The position numbers and the translations under genes are program-made. A DNA stretch of 64,000 bases from Desulfovibrio sp. (GTDB taxonomy: Bacteria; Desulfobacterota; Desulfovibrionia; Desulfovibrionales; Desulfovibrionaceae): positions 62,001 to 126,000 of the forward strand of contig NZ_WASP01000005.1 of NCBI RefSeq assembly GCF_009712225.1, given 5' to 3'. Below, one piece after another: positions 16,035-25,388 of the stretch; position 1 is the stretch's first letter, and every line of letters begins with the position of its first letter. The notes under the pieces were generated by a model, which was given only the letters and a program-made list of their open reading frames with translations, ran no database searches and was not told the origin of the DNA.

Positions 16035-17015
16035 CTAGCCCTGCTTTTGAGGCTTTTCTGCCTTGTCGGCGTCAGCGGCATCCACAGTCTGCGCCTCAGC
16101 ACTTGCCGGTTTTTCGGCATGGTCAGCGGCATCAGCCGCCTCGGGGCTGATAATCTCCGCGTCTGTCACATCGTCATCGTGGGCAGCAGGCTCAGGCTGA
16201 CTGCCAGCGGCATTGTCCGAACCCGTTTCAGCATCAAGCACCGGCGGCAGGGCCTTGGCCTCCACCACCTGCCCGCCAAGGGCCAGACGTTGCATTTCGT
16301 TTTGCGGCAGGGGTATGCAACCCTTGTCCACCAGCACTATCCCCGTGCGTTCCAGCACTTCGCGCCGGTATTCATATTCTTGCTGCATGCGATGGTGGCG
16401 GTACATAAACCAGCGGTGCACCAGATAGCACACGGCAATCATGGCGGCCAGACTACCAGCAATCCAGGGGATATAATCGGTCAGCGCGCTGCCAAGGCGC
16501 ATGAGGGCAGAAAAAGCCCCGTCCACAAAAAACAGGCCCGCGCCTAGCAGCATGATGCCCAGCAGCAGAACCACCGTGGGCGCATTGCGGATAATGGCGT
16601 AAAAACGGCGCAGCCGTTCAGGAACCTGCTCGTCGTCCACATTTTTTCCGCTGCCCTGCGCCTCTGCATGCAGGCCGTCTTCACGCCCCAGATAGCGCGA
16701 AACCCATGTTCCAGAAAGGTGCACAATGAGCATGAGCCCCACGGGGGCAAGTACCGCGGCCACGGCCCAGCCCAGCCAGGGGAAACGCGCCAGCGGCGGC
16801 CCGCCGGGCACTTCGGGTGCCGCGTGCATGACGCCGTAAAAAAAAGACACGCCGCCAACCACCAGCTCCACAAAAAAAATGGCGACCATTAGATATATGA
16901 GCGCATCCTTGTACGGCCCTGCGTACCAGGCTGCGCCTTGTGCGCTGCGGCTTTTGCCAGCAGTTTCGGCTGGCTGACCTTGCGCGTCTGATCTGTTTTT
17001 CTCTGTTTTCTGCAT
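16035..17015 (-). CDS. membrane protein of unknown function with acidic C-terminal tail
   Basis: A 326-residue protein with four predicted membrane segments at about 37-60, 82-104, 146-167 and 184-203. A soluble C-terminal part contains YEYRREVLERTGIVLVDKG. Residues from about 260 onward are Ala/Asp/Glu-rich and of low complexity, probably disordered. The N-terminus is polar (MQKTEKNRSDAQGQPAE). I do not recognise the family. The HxlR-like regulator lies 43 bp downstream, so the two may form an operon. The upstream gap of about 150 bp is shared with the divergent epimerase gene. Confidence 0.75.
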   Translation of the reverse strand: MQKTEKNRSDAQGQPAETAGKSRSAQGAAWYAGPYKDALIYLMVAIFFVELVVGGVSFFYGVMHAAPEVPGGPPLARFPWLGWAVAAVLAPVGLMLIVHLSGTWVSRYLGREDGLHAEAQGSGKNVDDEQVPERLRRFYAIIRNAPTVVLLLGIMLLGAGLFFVDGAFSALMRLGSALTDYIPWIAGSLAAMIAVCYLVHRWFMYRHHRMQQEYEYRREVLERTGIVLVDKGCIPLPQNEMQRLALGGQVVEAKALPPVLDAETGSDNAAGSQPEPAAHDDDVTDAEIISPEAADAADHAEKPASAEAQTVDAADADKAEKPQKQG

Positions 17016-17162
17016 TCGTTACCTCGGTTCCCGAAACATACGATGTGGCGCTTTTTCCCGCAAGCCCCCATTCCCCGGAACAAGGATTTCACGCCAGAGC
17101 ATCGCCCTTGCTCAGAAGGCGCATCTGGCTTACCTTGCGTGCATGCACTCTGGGAGGTTCTC

Positions 17163-18179
17163 ATGCATGTTCTGGTGACTGGCGCAGCGGGTTTTATTGG
17201 CTACCATCTTTCCCGTCGGCTTCTGGCCGATGGCCACAGCGTTGTGGGCGTTGATAATTGCAACGACTACTACGATGTGCAACTAAAAAAAGACCGTCTG
17301 GCCCAACTTGCCGCCATGCCGCAGGCGCGGAATTTTCGACATGAGCCCCTGGACATGGCCGACGGCCCCGCCATGGCTGCCCTGTTTGCCAGCGAGGGAT
17401 TCACCCATGTGGTCAATCTTGCGGCACAGGCCGGCGTGCGCTACAGCCTCCTGAATCCGGAATCATACCTCAATGCCAACCTGCTGGGCTTTGGACATAT
17501 TCTTGAAGGCTGCCGCCAGAACAAGGTGGGGCATCTGCTTTTTGCCTCTTCTTCTTCCGTTTACGGCATGAACGCGGCGCGGCCCTATAGCGTGCACCAC
17601 AATGTTGACCACCCGGTCAGCCTGTATGCGGCTACCAAAAAAAGCAACGAACTCATGGCTCACGCCTACAGCCATCTGTTCCGCATTCCCTGCACGGGGC
17701 TGCGCTTTTTTACGGTTTACGGCCCGTGGGGCAGGCCCGACATGGCCCTGCACCTCTTTACCTCGGCCATTGTGCGCGGCGAGCCCATCAAGGTTTTCAA
17801 CGAGGGCCGCATGCGCCGCGACTTTACCTATATCGACGACATCGTCGAAGGAGTGGTGCGCCTGCTGCCCCTGGCCCCGCAGGCAGACCCCGATTTTGAC
17901 CCCGAAAACCCCAACCCCGCCAGCAGCTCCGCTCCCTGGCGCATCTACAACATAGGCAACAATAATACGGTGGAACTCAACGATTTCATCAGCACCCTTG
18001 AAGACGCCCTTGGCATGAAGGCCCGCAAAGAGCTTTTGCCCATGCAGCCGGGCGATGTTGAATCCACCTGGGCCAATATTGACGACCTCACAGCCGCCAC
18101 CGGCTTTGCCCCCTCCACGCCCCTCAGCGAAGGCATTGCCCGCTTTGTGGACTGGTACAAAGAGTACTATAAAATATGA
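17163..18179 (+). CDS. NAD-dependent epimerase, UDP-glucuronate 4-epimerase type
   Basis: A 338-residue short-chain dehydrogenase-like epimerase from MHVLVTGAAG, with GGGAGG upstream. The NAD-binding GAAGFIG loop is at 7-13, VDNCNDYYDV follows the second strand, and the catalytic Ser (SSSSVYG) and YAATKK are intact. RFFTVYGPWGRPDM and NEGRMRRDFTYIDDI are characteristic of enzymes that interconvert UDP-glucuronate and UDP-galacturonate for surface polysaccharides. Its stop overlaps the next gene by four bases (ATGA). Confidence 0.9.
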   Translation: MHVLVTGAAGFIGYHLSRRLLADGHSVVGVDNCNDYYDVQLKKDRLAQLAAMPQARNFRHEPLDMADGPAMAALFASEGFTHVVNLAAQAGVRYSLLNPESYLNANLLGFGHILEGCRQNKVGHLLFASSSSVYGMNAARPYSVHHNVDHPVSLYAATKKSNELMAHAYSHLFRIPCTGLRFFTVYGPWGRPDMALHLFTSAIVRGEPIKVFNEGRMRRDFTYIDDIVEGVVRLLPLAPQADPDFDPENPNPASSSAPWRIYNIGNNNTVELNDFISTLEDALGMKARKELLPMQPGDVESTWANIDDLTAATGFAPSTPLSEGIARFVDWYKEYYKI

Positions 18180-20422
18180 ACGACACATTCTCCCCATCTG
18201 CGGATCATCTGAGCATATCCGCCCCCACGCCCGCCCGGCCTGAAATTCTGGCTCCGGCGGGCGACGCGCCTTCATTCCTGGCCGCTCTTGCAGCCGGGGC
18301 AGACGCCATCTATCTGGGCCTCAAGCATTTTTCGGCCCGCATGCAGGCTGAAAACTTTGGCCTTACCGAACTTTCGCGCCTCACAGACCTCGCGCACGCC
18401 GAAAACGCGCGCGTCTACGTGGCCATGAATACCTTGGTCAAGCCGGGCGAACCCGCGCAGGCCTATCGGCTTGCGGCACGTCTTGCCCGTCAGGTGCGAC
18501 CCGACGGGCTCATTGTACAGGATCTGGCCATGCTCGACCTTGCGCGCCAGGCGGGCTTTGAGGGCGGACTTTTTCTCTCCACCCTTGCCAACCTCACACA
18601 CCCCGAAAGCCTGATTCAGGCCAAGCAGCTGGGCGCTGACCGGGTAATCCTGCCGCGCGAGCTTTCCATCGACGAGATCCGCATGATGGGCGAGGCCTGC
18701 CCCGAAGGCCTTGACCTCGAATGCTTTGTGCACGGTGCGCTGTGCTATTGCGTTTCTGGCCGCTGCTACTGGTCAAGCTACATGGGCGGCAAAAGCGGTC
18801 TGCGTGGCCGTTGCGTGCAGCCTTGCCGCCGCGTGTACCGTCAGGGCGGCCCCGCTGCCATTGCCCTTGCCCGCAATGCGGAACGCGAGGAACAGGACCG
18901 TATGCGCCAGGAACAGTCGCGTATGGATATTGCCCGCAAAAACCGCACCGGACGCGACGGACGCGGCAGGCCCGACAGTCGTGGAAAAGCGGACGACCGC
19001 CGCAGCGAATCTTTTGACGCGCCCCGCCGCCCCAGCACGCGCGGGCAGATACGCGGCAAGGAACACAATGGCCGCTGGTTCTCGTGTCTCGACCTTTCGC
19101 TGGACGTGCTGGCAAAAACCCTGCTGAACATTCCGCATCTTGTTTCGTGGAAGATCGAAGGCCGCAAAAAGGGCCCGCACTACGTGTACCACGTGGTTAC
19201 GGCCTACCGCATGCTGCGTGACAATCCCGGCGATGCCCAGGCCCGCAAGGCTGCGGAAGAAATATTGCAGATGTCGCTGGGTCGGCCCGCCTCGCGCGCG
19301 CGCTTTTTGCCGCAGAAAGATCATACAATCCCCACAACGCCGGACGGCCAGACCAGCTCCGGTCTGCTGGCAGGCAAGATTCGCATCGAGCCGGAAGGCG
19401 GCGTAACGCTCAAGCCCTTCTTTGAACTGCTGCCGCAGGACTACCTGCGCATAGGCGTCGAGGACGAGCGCTGGCACGCAACCATGCCCGTGACCCGGCG
19501 CATTCCCAAGGGCGGCAGCCTTACCCTGCGCCTGCCCAAGCACAAGACGCCCAAGGCGGGCACGCCCGTCTTTCTTATCGACAGACGCGAACCAGAGCTC
19601 ATGCGCATCATCAAAAGCTGGCAGGCACGCCTTGAGGCCATGCCCTCGCGCCCCAGCAAGGCTGTGGAAAGCGACCCGCGCCTGCCCAAGCCCATCAAGG
19701 CCAAAACCCGGCCAGACATGTATGTGCGCTCAAGTGTGCCCCATGGCAAGGAAACCCGCACTGGCCGCAACCAGTTGCAGGGTCTCTGGCTTTCGGCCCG
19801 CAGCGCCGAGCTTTCGCGCACGGTGGCCCCGCGCATGTGCTGGTGGCTGCCCCCGGTTATCTGGCCTGATGAAGAAGAAACCATTCGCCGTTCAATCATG
19901 CGGCTGTGGCGTGACGGCGCGCGGCACTTTGTGTGCAACGCACCGTGGCAGCGCGGCCTGTTCCCCGAGCAGCTGGACGAAAACGCCGATCTGCTGGCCG
20001 GGCCTTTTTGCAATGCGGCCAATGCCTCTGCTCTTGGCATACTCGCCAAGATGGGCTTTGTGGGCGCCTTTGTGAGCCCCGAACTGGCGCAGGAAGACAT
20101 GCTGGCCCTGCCCGCACAAAGCCCCCTGCCGCTGGGCGTGGTGCTCTCCGGCTACTGGCCCGTGGGCATCAGCCGCTTTGGCCTGCTTGGCGTCAAACCC
20201 AACGAGCCTTTCCTGAGCCCCATGGGCGAACCCTTCTGGGCGCGCCAGTACGGCGGCAACATCTGGATTTACCCCGGCTGGCCGCTGGATATCACCAGCA
20301 AAAGGCAGGAGCTTATGGCGGCTGGCTACGGCTTTTTTGCCCACATGCAGGAAAACCCGCCCGCTTCGGTACCCGACATGCGACGCAAAAGCCTGTTCAA
20401 CTGGGAAGGAGCCCTGCTGTAA
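18176..20422 (+). CDS. U32 family protein, RlhA/YdcP-like
   Basis: A 748-residue protein. Residues 20-300 form the U32 barrel, with the cysteine cluster ECFVHGALCYCVSGRCYWSS at about 181-200 and RGRCVQPCRR after it. Those cysteines bind an Fe-S cluster in related RNA-hydroxylating proteins. The length and C-terminal extension resemble RlhA, which hydroxylates 23S rRNA, more than the shorter TrhP. An Arg/Asp-rich hydrophilic insertion lies at about 235-295, between the cysteine cluster and the conserved WFSCLDLSLDVL. The gene is translationally coupled to the epimerase upstream. The annotation as peptidase is historical. Confidence 0.8.
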   Translation: MNDTFSPSADHLSISAPTPARPEILAPAGDAPSFLAALAAGADAIYLGLKHFSARMQAENFGLTELSRLTDLAHAENARVYVAMNTLVKPGEPAQAYRLAARLARQVRPDGLIVQDLAMLDLARQAGFEGGLFLSTLANLTHPESLIQAKQLGADRVILPRELSIDEIRMMGEACPEGLDLECFVHGALCYCVSGRCYWSSYMGGKSGLRGRCVQPCRRVYRQGGPAAIALARNAEREEQDRMRQEQSRMDIARKNRTGRDGRGRPDSRGKADDRRSESFDAPRRPSTRGQIRGKEHNGRWFSCLDLSLDVLAKTLLNIPHLVSWKIEGRKKGPHYVYHVVTAYRMLRDNPGDAQARKAAEEILQMSLGRPASRARFLPQKDHTIPTTPDGQTSSGLLAGKIRIEPEGGVTLKPFFELLPQDYLRIGVEDERWHATMPVTRRIPKGGSLTLRLPKHKTPKAGTPVFLIDRREPELMRIIKSWQARLEAMPSRPSKAVESDPRLPKPIKAKTRPDMYVRSSVPHGKETRTGRNQLQGLWLSARSAELSRTVAPRMCWWLPPVIWPDEEETIRRSIMRLWRDGARHFVCNAPWQRGLFPEQLDENADLLAGPFCNAANASALGILAKMGFVGAFVSPELAQEDMLALPAQSPLPLGVVLSGYWPVGISRFGLLGVKPNEPFLSPMGEPFWARQYGGNIWIYPGWPLDITSKRQELMAAGYGFFAHMQENPPASVPDMRRKSLFNWEGALL

Positions 20423-20536
20423 GCCTGCGGGCGGGCAATGGTTGATCCAGCCCGTCACCGCACCCTAACGCATACGCACGGGCCGTCGTCAGAATTTTCT
20501 TCTGTCGGCGGCCCATTCGCTGGCGCAGGAACCGCA

Positions 20537-21394
20537 ATGCACACGCAAGATCCCTTTTACAACGCCCGCCAGCTTTTTCCACGTGGGCTTGAACAACCGC
20601 AAGGCAGCCTGCGCTTTGGCGCAGATGCCCTTCTGCTGGCAGCCTTTGCCGCGCGAAACGTGGAAAGCATGAACGGGGCGCGGCGCAAAGAGCTTGCGGC
20701 GGCAGAGCTAGGCTGCGGCTGTGGTGCGGCCCTGCTGGCGCTGGTTTTGCGTTGCGACACGGTTACGGGGCTTGGGCTGGAAAGGGAGGCACCCCTTGTG
20801 CAGGCAGCCTGCGCCAATGCCCGGCATCTGGGCCTCACCGACAGGCTGCGATTTGCGCAGGCAGATCTGGCGGATACGGCATTTATGCCTACCCTGCCCG
20901 CTACGTGGGGGTACAGGACTGGCAGCCTTGATCTGGTTATTGCCAACCCCCCATATGGCGTGGAAGGCCGCCCCTCGCCCAGCCACCTGCGCGAACGCGC
21001 ACTGCGGGGCACACAGGGCAAGGAAGACCGCGCGCACGTGCTGGCGTTTTTTTGCCGGGCCGCCGCCACCCTGCTGCGACATCAGGGATACTTTTTCTGC
21101 ATCTATGATGCACTGGCGCTGCCTCTGCTGAGTGGCGCGCTGGACGTGGCCGGTTTTGGCCTGCGCACTCTGCTGCCGGTCAGAACGCATGCATCACGGC
21201 CCGCTCTGCGGGTGCTCGTGCTGGCCCGCAAAAATACGGCCCACCAGTGCACCATAGAAGCGCCGCTGACGCTGCACACAGGCAAGGCACGTACTGACCA
21301 AAGCGGCAAGCCGCAGGTAGATACGGCCCAGGGCACCACGGGCGGTTCCCGCTGGTCGGCACAGGCGCTGCGATTCTGCCCCTGGCTCGCCTGA
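20537..21394 (+). CDS. TrmN6-like tRNA (adenine-N6) methyltransferase
   Basis: The start is placed at MHTQDPFYNA, giving 285 residues; an upstream in-frame ATG at 20438 would add 33 unconserved residues. The protein has the class I SAM motif ELGCGCGAALLAL and the N6-adenine motif IANPPYG. LFPRGLEQPQGSLRFGADAL corresponds to the family N-terminus seen in tRNA1(Val) m6A37 enzymes. The last 55 residues are polar and variable. It lies about 115 bp after the U32 gene and 77 bp before the helicase fusion. Confidence 0.82.
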   Translation: MHTQDPFYNARQLFPRGLEQPQGSLRFGADALLLAAFAARNVESMNGARRKELAAAELGCGCGAALLALVLRCDTVTGLGLEREAPLVQAACANARHLGLTDRLRFAQADLADTAFMPTLPATWGYRTGSLDLVIANPPYGVEGRPSPSHLRERALRGTQGKEDRAHVLAFFCRAAATLLRHQGYFFCIYDALALPLLSGALDVAGFGLRTLLPVRTHASRPALRVLVLARKNTAHQCTIEAPLTLHTGKARTDQSGKPQVDTAQGTTGGSRWSAQALRFCPWLA

Positions 21395-21471
21395 GGCCGC
21401 AAAAAAATCCGCGCCAGCCATATTTAAAACATACTATCAGATATATACACACCATTGCCGCAGGGTGAACC

Positions 21472-24400
21472 ATGAACTTCATAGCTGATCTGCACATTCA
21501 TTCCCGGTTTTCGCGCGCCACAAGCAAGGCGCTCAATCCCCGTCATCTGGCTGCCTGGGCTCGCTGCAAGGGTATCAACGTGTTGGGTACGGGCGATTTT
21601 ACGCATCCGCAATGGCGGGCTGATCTGGCGGAACAGCTGGTGCTCGATGAGGAAACCGGCCTGTACCGGCTGGCCGTGGAGCCGGAACCCCTCGATTTTA
21701 TGGCCGCCTCCACAGGCTCGTACCTGCCGGAAGCCCCTGCCCCACTGTTCATGCTGCAGACAGAGATCAGCTCCATCTACAAGCGCGGCGGCAAGGTGCG
21801 CAAGGTACACAACCTTGTGTTTGTGCCCACCCTTGAAGACGCGGAGCGCCTTTCGCGGCGGCTTGCGCAGATCGGCAACCTCAATGCCGACGGCCGCCCC
21901 ATTCTGGGGCTGGATTCACGCGATCTGCTTGAAATCATGTTGGAATGCGCCCCTGGCTCGGTGATGATTCCCGCCCACGTATGGACGCCCTGGTTTGCGC
22001 TGTTTGGCTCAAAATCCGGCTTTGACCGGCTTGAAGACTGCTACGGCGACCTTTCGGAGCACATCTTTGCCCTTGAAACGGGGCTTTCTTCAGACCCTGC
22101 CATGAACCGCCTTATCAGCGGACTCGACAACTACGCCCTTGTGTCCAATTCGGACGCGCACTCCGGGGCAAATCTTGGGCGCGAGGCCAATCTTTTTGAG
22201 GGCCGTCCCAGCTACGCGGGCATGTTTGCGGCCCTGCGCGCCTCGGCCCGGCGCGAAGACCAGAGCGAGCTGGACTGCCGTTTTCTTGGAACCATGGAAT
22301 TCTACCCCGACGAGGGCAAGTATCACCTCGATGGTCACCGCGCCTGCAACGTGGTGCTGCAACCCAAGGATTCGCTGGCCCTCGGCAATATCTGCCCTGT
22401 GTGCGGCAAGCCGCTGACCGTGGGCGTGCTGCACCGCGTGCTGGAACTGGCCGACCGCGAAACAACGCCGGAACTGCCCCGCGAACCAGAGGTACGGCCC
22501 CTCATACCGCTGGCGGAAGTTGTGGGCGAAATTCTTGACGTGGGCCCCACTTCACGCCGGGTGCAGGAGCGATACAGCCGTCTGCTGCGCGAGCTCGGAC
22601 CAGAGCTGGATATTCTTTGCAGCCTGCCGGAAGCCGACATTCGAGCACACTGGGAGCCGCTGGGTGAGGCCGTGGCCCGCATGCGGCGGGGGCAGGTTTT
22701 TCGCGAAGGCGGTTATGACGGCGAATACGGAACGGTGCGTGTTTTTGCGCCAGACGAACTGGCCGATGCCCGCGGCGCCCTGCCGGGTGTAAAAGCGCCT
22801 GCCAAACGTGGCCGTAAAAAGGCTGCTGAAACAGCAGGCGAATCGGCAACTATCAGCGCCACCGCTGCCGTGCGGGTGCGCCGGGCCGCACTTCCGCTTG
22901 CGGAGAGCGCGGACACCACAGCTGCGGACAATTTTTCTGCCGTAAAATCCGCCGCCCGAACAGAAGCCCCTGCCCGAAGCTTTGCCTACTCCACCGACCA
23001 GCAGGCGGTCCTCACTGCCGGGCCAGCACCTGTGCTGGTATTGGCAGGCCCCGGTGCTGGCAAAACCCGCGTGCTCGTGGGTCGCTTGCAGTGGCTTGCC
23101 CAGCAGGGCGAAGATATGGGCCGCGTGCTGGCCGTTACCTTTACGCGGCGCGCCGCCAACGAACTGCGCGAGAGACTGGCGGGCGTGTTTTCCGGGTCCC
23201 GGGGAGCGGCACCACAGTGCGACACCCTGCACGGGATGGCCTGGGCGGCCTTACGCGCGGCCAGTGGCGACAATCCCCCATTGCTGATGGGCGAAGATGC
23301 GGCACTCAGTCTTTTTCGCCTGTCCAACCCAGAGCTGGAACCCCGCGAGGCCCGCAACCTGTGGGACCGCCTTGCACTGGCGCGCGAGGGCGCAACCCTT
23401 GACCAAGAGCCCGCCCAAAGCCCGCTGGCGCAGGCCGCAGCCAACTACACGGCCCGCAAAAACGCCAAACAACGCTATGTGGATTACGCCGATCTGCTGG
23501 ACTGGTGGCTGGCACACGCTGGCACCCGGCCCGAAAGCGCCCGCCCACGGCACGTGCTGGTGGACGAAGTGCAGGATCTTTCTGCCGTGCAGCTCGCAAT
23601 TGTGCGTGCGCTGCTGCCCGCTGGCGGCAGTGGATTTTTTGGCATTGGCGACCCGGATCAGGCCATTTATGGTTTTCGTGGAGTTGCAGGTCAGAGCGAG
23701 GCCAGTTTGCGTGTCTGCTGGCCGGAGCTGGCTGTGTACAGACTGGGGCAAAGTTACCGTTCAAGCCAGAGCGTGCTCGACATGGCCCGCAGCCTTCTGC
23801 AGCACAAGGGTCAGTGCGGCCCCCTCAAGGCTGCGCAGCAGCTCACGGCTGACTTGCGCCTCTTTACCGCGCCAGACGAGCACGCCGAAGCCCGCTGGAT
23901 TGCTGCCCGCGTGCAGCACCTGCTTGGTGCAACGGCCCATACCCTCATGGACAGGCAGGATCCCGACGACCTGCACGGTCTGGCCGGAACCCTCGCCCCC
24001 GGCGACGTTGCGGTTCTTGTACGCCTGAAAGCTCAGATCGCCCCCCTGCAGGCGGTCCTTGAAAAGGCGGGAATACCTTGCGCCGCACCCGCTCAGGACA
24101 CTTTTTGGCAAGACCCTGCCTGCGCGCGGCTGCTGGCCCTGCTCGGCTCTGCTGGCGGCTTTGCGCAGTTTTTTACGGATACCCCCGATGCCGCTGATGA
24201 TGCCGAATCCTTGCCGGTGGAATGGTGCTCGGCTGTCGGCCTTCCGGCTCCCGAAGCCATGTCCGGCTGGCTGGCGGCCAGGCCGTGGGCGGGCGAGCTT
24301 TTTACCGGCGGGCACAGCTGGCGGCAGTTGTGCCGCACATGGAAGCAGAGCGGCAGCTGGTCAGCTTTTTTTGAGCAGCTTGCCTGGCTGCAAGAGGCAG

Positions 24401-24774
24401 AACTTGTGCGCGAAAAGGCCGAGCGGGTACAGATTTTGACCCTGCATGCCTCCAAGGGGCTTGAATTTCAGGCTGTGTTTATTCCTGGGCTGGAAGACGG
24501 CCTGCTGCCCATGCGCCGTGACATGCTGTTTGCAGGTAAGGAAGAGGGATCTGGTCAGGCAGACCCTCTGGATGAAGAGCGCAGACTGCTCTACGTGGGC
24601 CTTACACGAGCGGCCCGCGCACTCTTTTTGAGCCATTGCGAGCAGCGTACGCTCTATGGACGCACCCTGCGCCTTTCACCCTCGCCCTTCATGACCCAGA
24701 TACGCGAATTCTGCCGCCATAGTTCACTGGCCGCCCACACCCGCAAGGAACACAAACAGATCAGCCTCTTTTGA
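21472..24774 (+). CDS. EndoQ-like PHP endonuclease fused to a UvrD/PcrA-type helicase
   Basis: An 1100-residue fusion. Residues 1-430 form a PHP phosphoesterase domain like endonuclease Q: DLHIHSRFSRATSKAL at 6-21, GTGDFTHP, IPAHVW and NSDAHSG supply metal ligands. ICPVCGKPLTVGVLHRVLELADR at about 304-326 is the EndoQ zinc-finger region. EndoQ nicks DNA 5' of deaminated bases. A Lys/Ala-rich linker (about 440-505) leads to a superfamily 1 helicase. It has Walker A GPGAGKT near 525, DEVQD, GDPDQAIYGFRG, QSYRSS, TLHASKGLEF near 990 and LLYVGLTRAAR near 1040. Both halves look intact. The ATG has a GGGTGAACC context. Confidence 0.9.
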   Translation: MNFIADLHIHSRFSRATSKALNPRHLAAWARCKGINVLGTGDFTHPQWRADLAEQLVLDEETGLYRLAVEPEPLDFMAASTGSYLPEAPAPLFMLQTEISSIYKRGGKVRKVHNLVFVPTLEDAERLSRRLAQIGNLNADGRPILGLDSRDLLEIMLECAPGSVMIPAHVWTPWFALFGSKSGFDRLEDCYGDLSEHIFALETGLSSDPAMNRLISGLDNYALVSNSDAHSGANLGREANLFEGRPSYAGMFAALRASARREDQSELDCRFLGTMEFYPDEGKYHLDGHRACNVVLQPKDSLALGNICPVCGKPLTVGVLHRVLELADRETTPELPREPEVRPLIPLAEVVGEILDVGPTSRRVQERYSRLLRELGPELDILCSLPEADIRAHWEPLGEAVARMRRGQVFREGGYDGEYGTVRVFAPDELADARGALPGVKAPAKRGRKKAAETAGESATISATAAVRVRRAALPLAESADTTAADNFSAVKSAARTEAPARSFAYSTDQQAVLTAGPAPVLVLAGPGAGKTRVLVGRLQWLAQQGEDMGRVLAVTFTRRAANELRERLAGVFSGSRGAAPQCDTLHGMAWAALRAASGDNPPLLMGEDAALSLFRLSNPELEPREARNLWDRLALAREGATLDQEPAQSPLAQAAANYTARKNAKQRYVDYADLLDWWLAHAGTRPESARPRHVLVDEVQDLSAVQLAIVRALLPAGGSGFFGIGDPDQAIYGFRGVAGQSEASLRVCWPELAVYRLGQSYRSSQSVLDMARSLLQHKGQCGPLKAAQQLTADLRLFTAPDEHAEARWIAARVQHLLGATAHTLMDRQDPDDLHGLAGTLAPGDVAVLVRLKAQIAPLQAVLEKAGIPCAAPAQDTFWQDPACARLLALLGSAGGFAQFFTDTPDAADDAESLPVEWCSAVGLPAPEAMSGWLAARPWAGELFTGGHSWRQLCRTWKQSGSWSAFFEQLAWLQEAELVREKAERVQILTLHASKGLEFQAVFIPGLEDGLLPMRRDMLFAGKEEGSGQADPLDEERRLLYVGLTRAARALFLSHCEQRTLYGRTLRLSPSPFMTQIREFCRHSSLAAHTRKEHKQISLF

Positions 24775-24868
24775 TGGGCTGAAGTGTTTGCGTAACAAAA
24801 AAGCGACGCAGACGCCTTGATGGGGAGCTGGCACAATGGCAGCCCCATAGCATTGAGAGACATTAGTA

Positions 24869-24906
24869 CAAAGCCCCATGACCGCCATGGGCGGCACGGG
24901 GCTTTG
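24869..24906. other. long hairpin after the helicase fusion gene
   Basis: CAAAGCCCC and GGGGCTTTG pair around an inner CCGCC-ATG-GGCGG stem. No T run follows on either strand, so it may be a weak bidirectional terminator or an attenuator between the converging genes. The rest of 24775-25003 holds nothing recognisable. Confidence 0.45.
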
Positions 24907-25003
24907 ACAAAAATTGGGCGCGACTTCTTTTCCGGCTGACAGACGCCATATCCGGCAAAAGCTGTTATGCAGAGTTCGTCGCCTGCACAGGCAGGCAGCG
25001 AGG

Positions 25004-25273
25004 CTATTCTTCCAGCCAGGAGTCGTCTTCAAGCACCTTGTAGCCGCGGACGGTGAGGTACACCACGCCGTCCGCCTCTTCCACAATGCCTGAAACTTCT
25101 ACGGGCACACTGACCTCGTCATCCAGATCAACACCTGCGCCGCGCGGCATGATGCGATATTCCACATCGTCCTGCACAACAGCAACACGGGCCTGCCTGG
25201 CATCCACGGAACGCGGCACTGCCGCAACATAGCCTCTGACGGTAATGGGACTCTTGTTCATAATCTCTAACAT
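25004..25273 (-). CDS. small protein of unknown function (about 89 aa)
   Basis: An acidic, strand-rich protein with no membrane segment. PITVRGYVAAVPRS, then VEYRIMPRGAGVDLDDEVSV and VVYLTVRGYKVLED, suggest a small beta-barrel such as an OB fold. The start is unsure between 25273 and a second ATG at 25261; GGAAGG lies just before the former. It sits 115 bp downstream of the sigma-54 response regulator on the same strand. No family was recognised, and a part in nitrite control is not implied beyond proximity. Confidence 0.6.
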   Translation of the reverse strand: MLEIMNKSPITVRGYVAAVPRSVDARQARVAVVQDDVEYRIMPRGAGVDLDDEVSVPVEVSGIVEEADGVVYLTVRGYKVLEDDSWLEE

Positions 25274-25388
25274 TGCCTTCCAATGCCGTTTTTTTCGCCT
25301 ATAGCCCCTTTTATTTTCTGACGCAAGCTCCCTTGGACAGATGGCCTGTTTTTCTGGCCTGTAGCGCCATTTGACGAGAAAATTTCTG

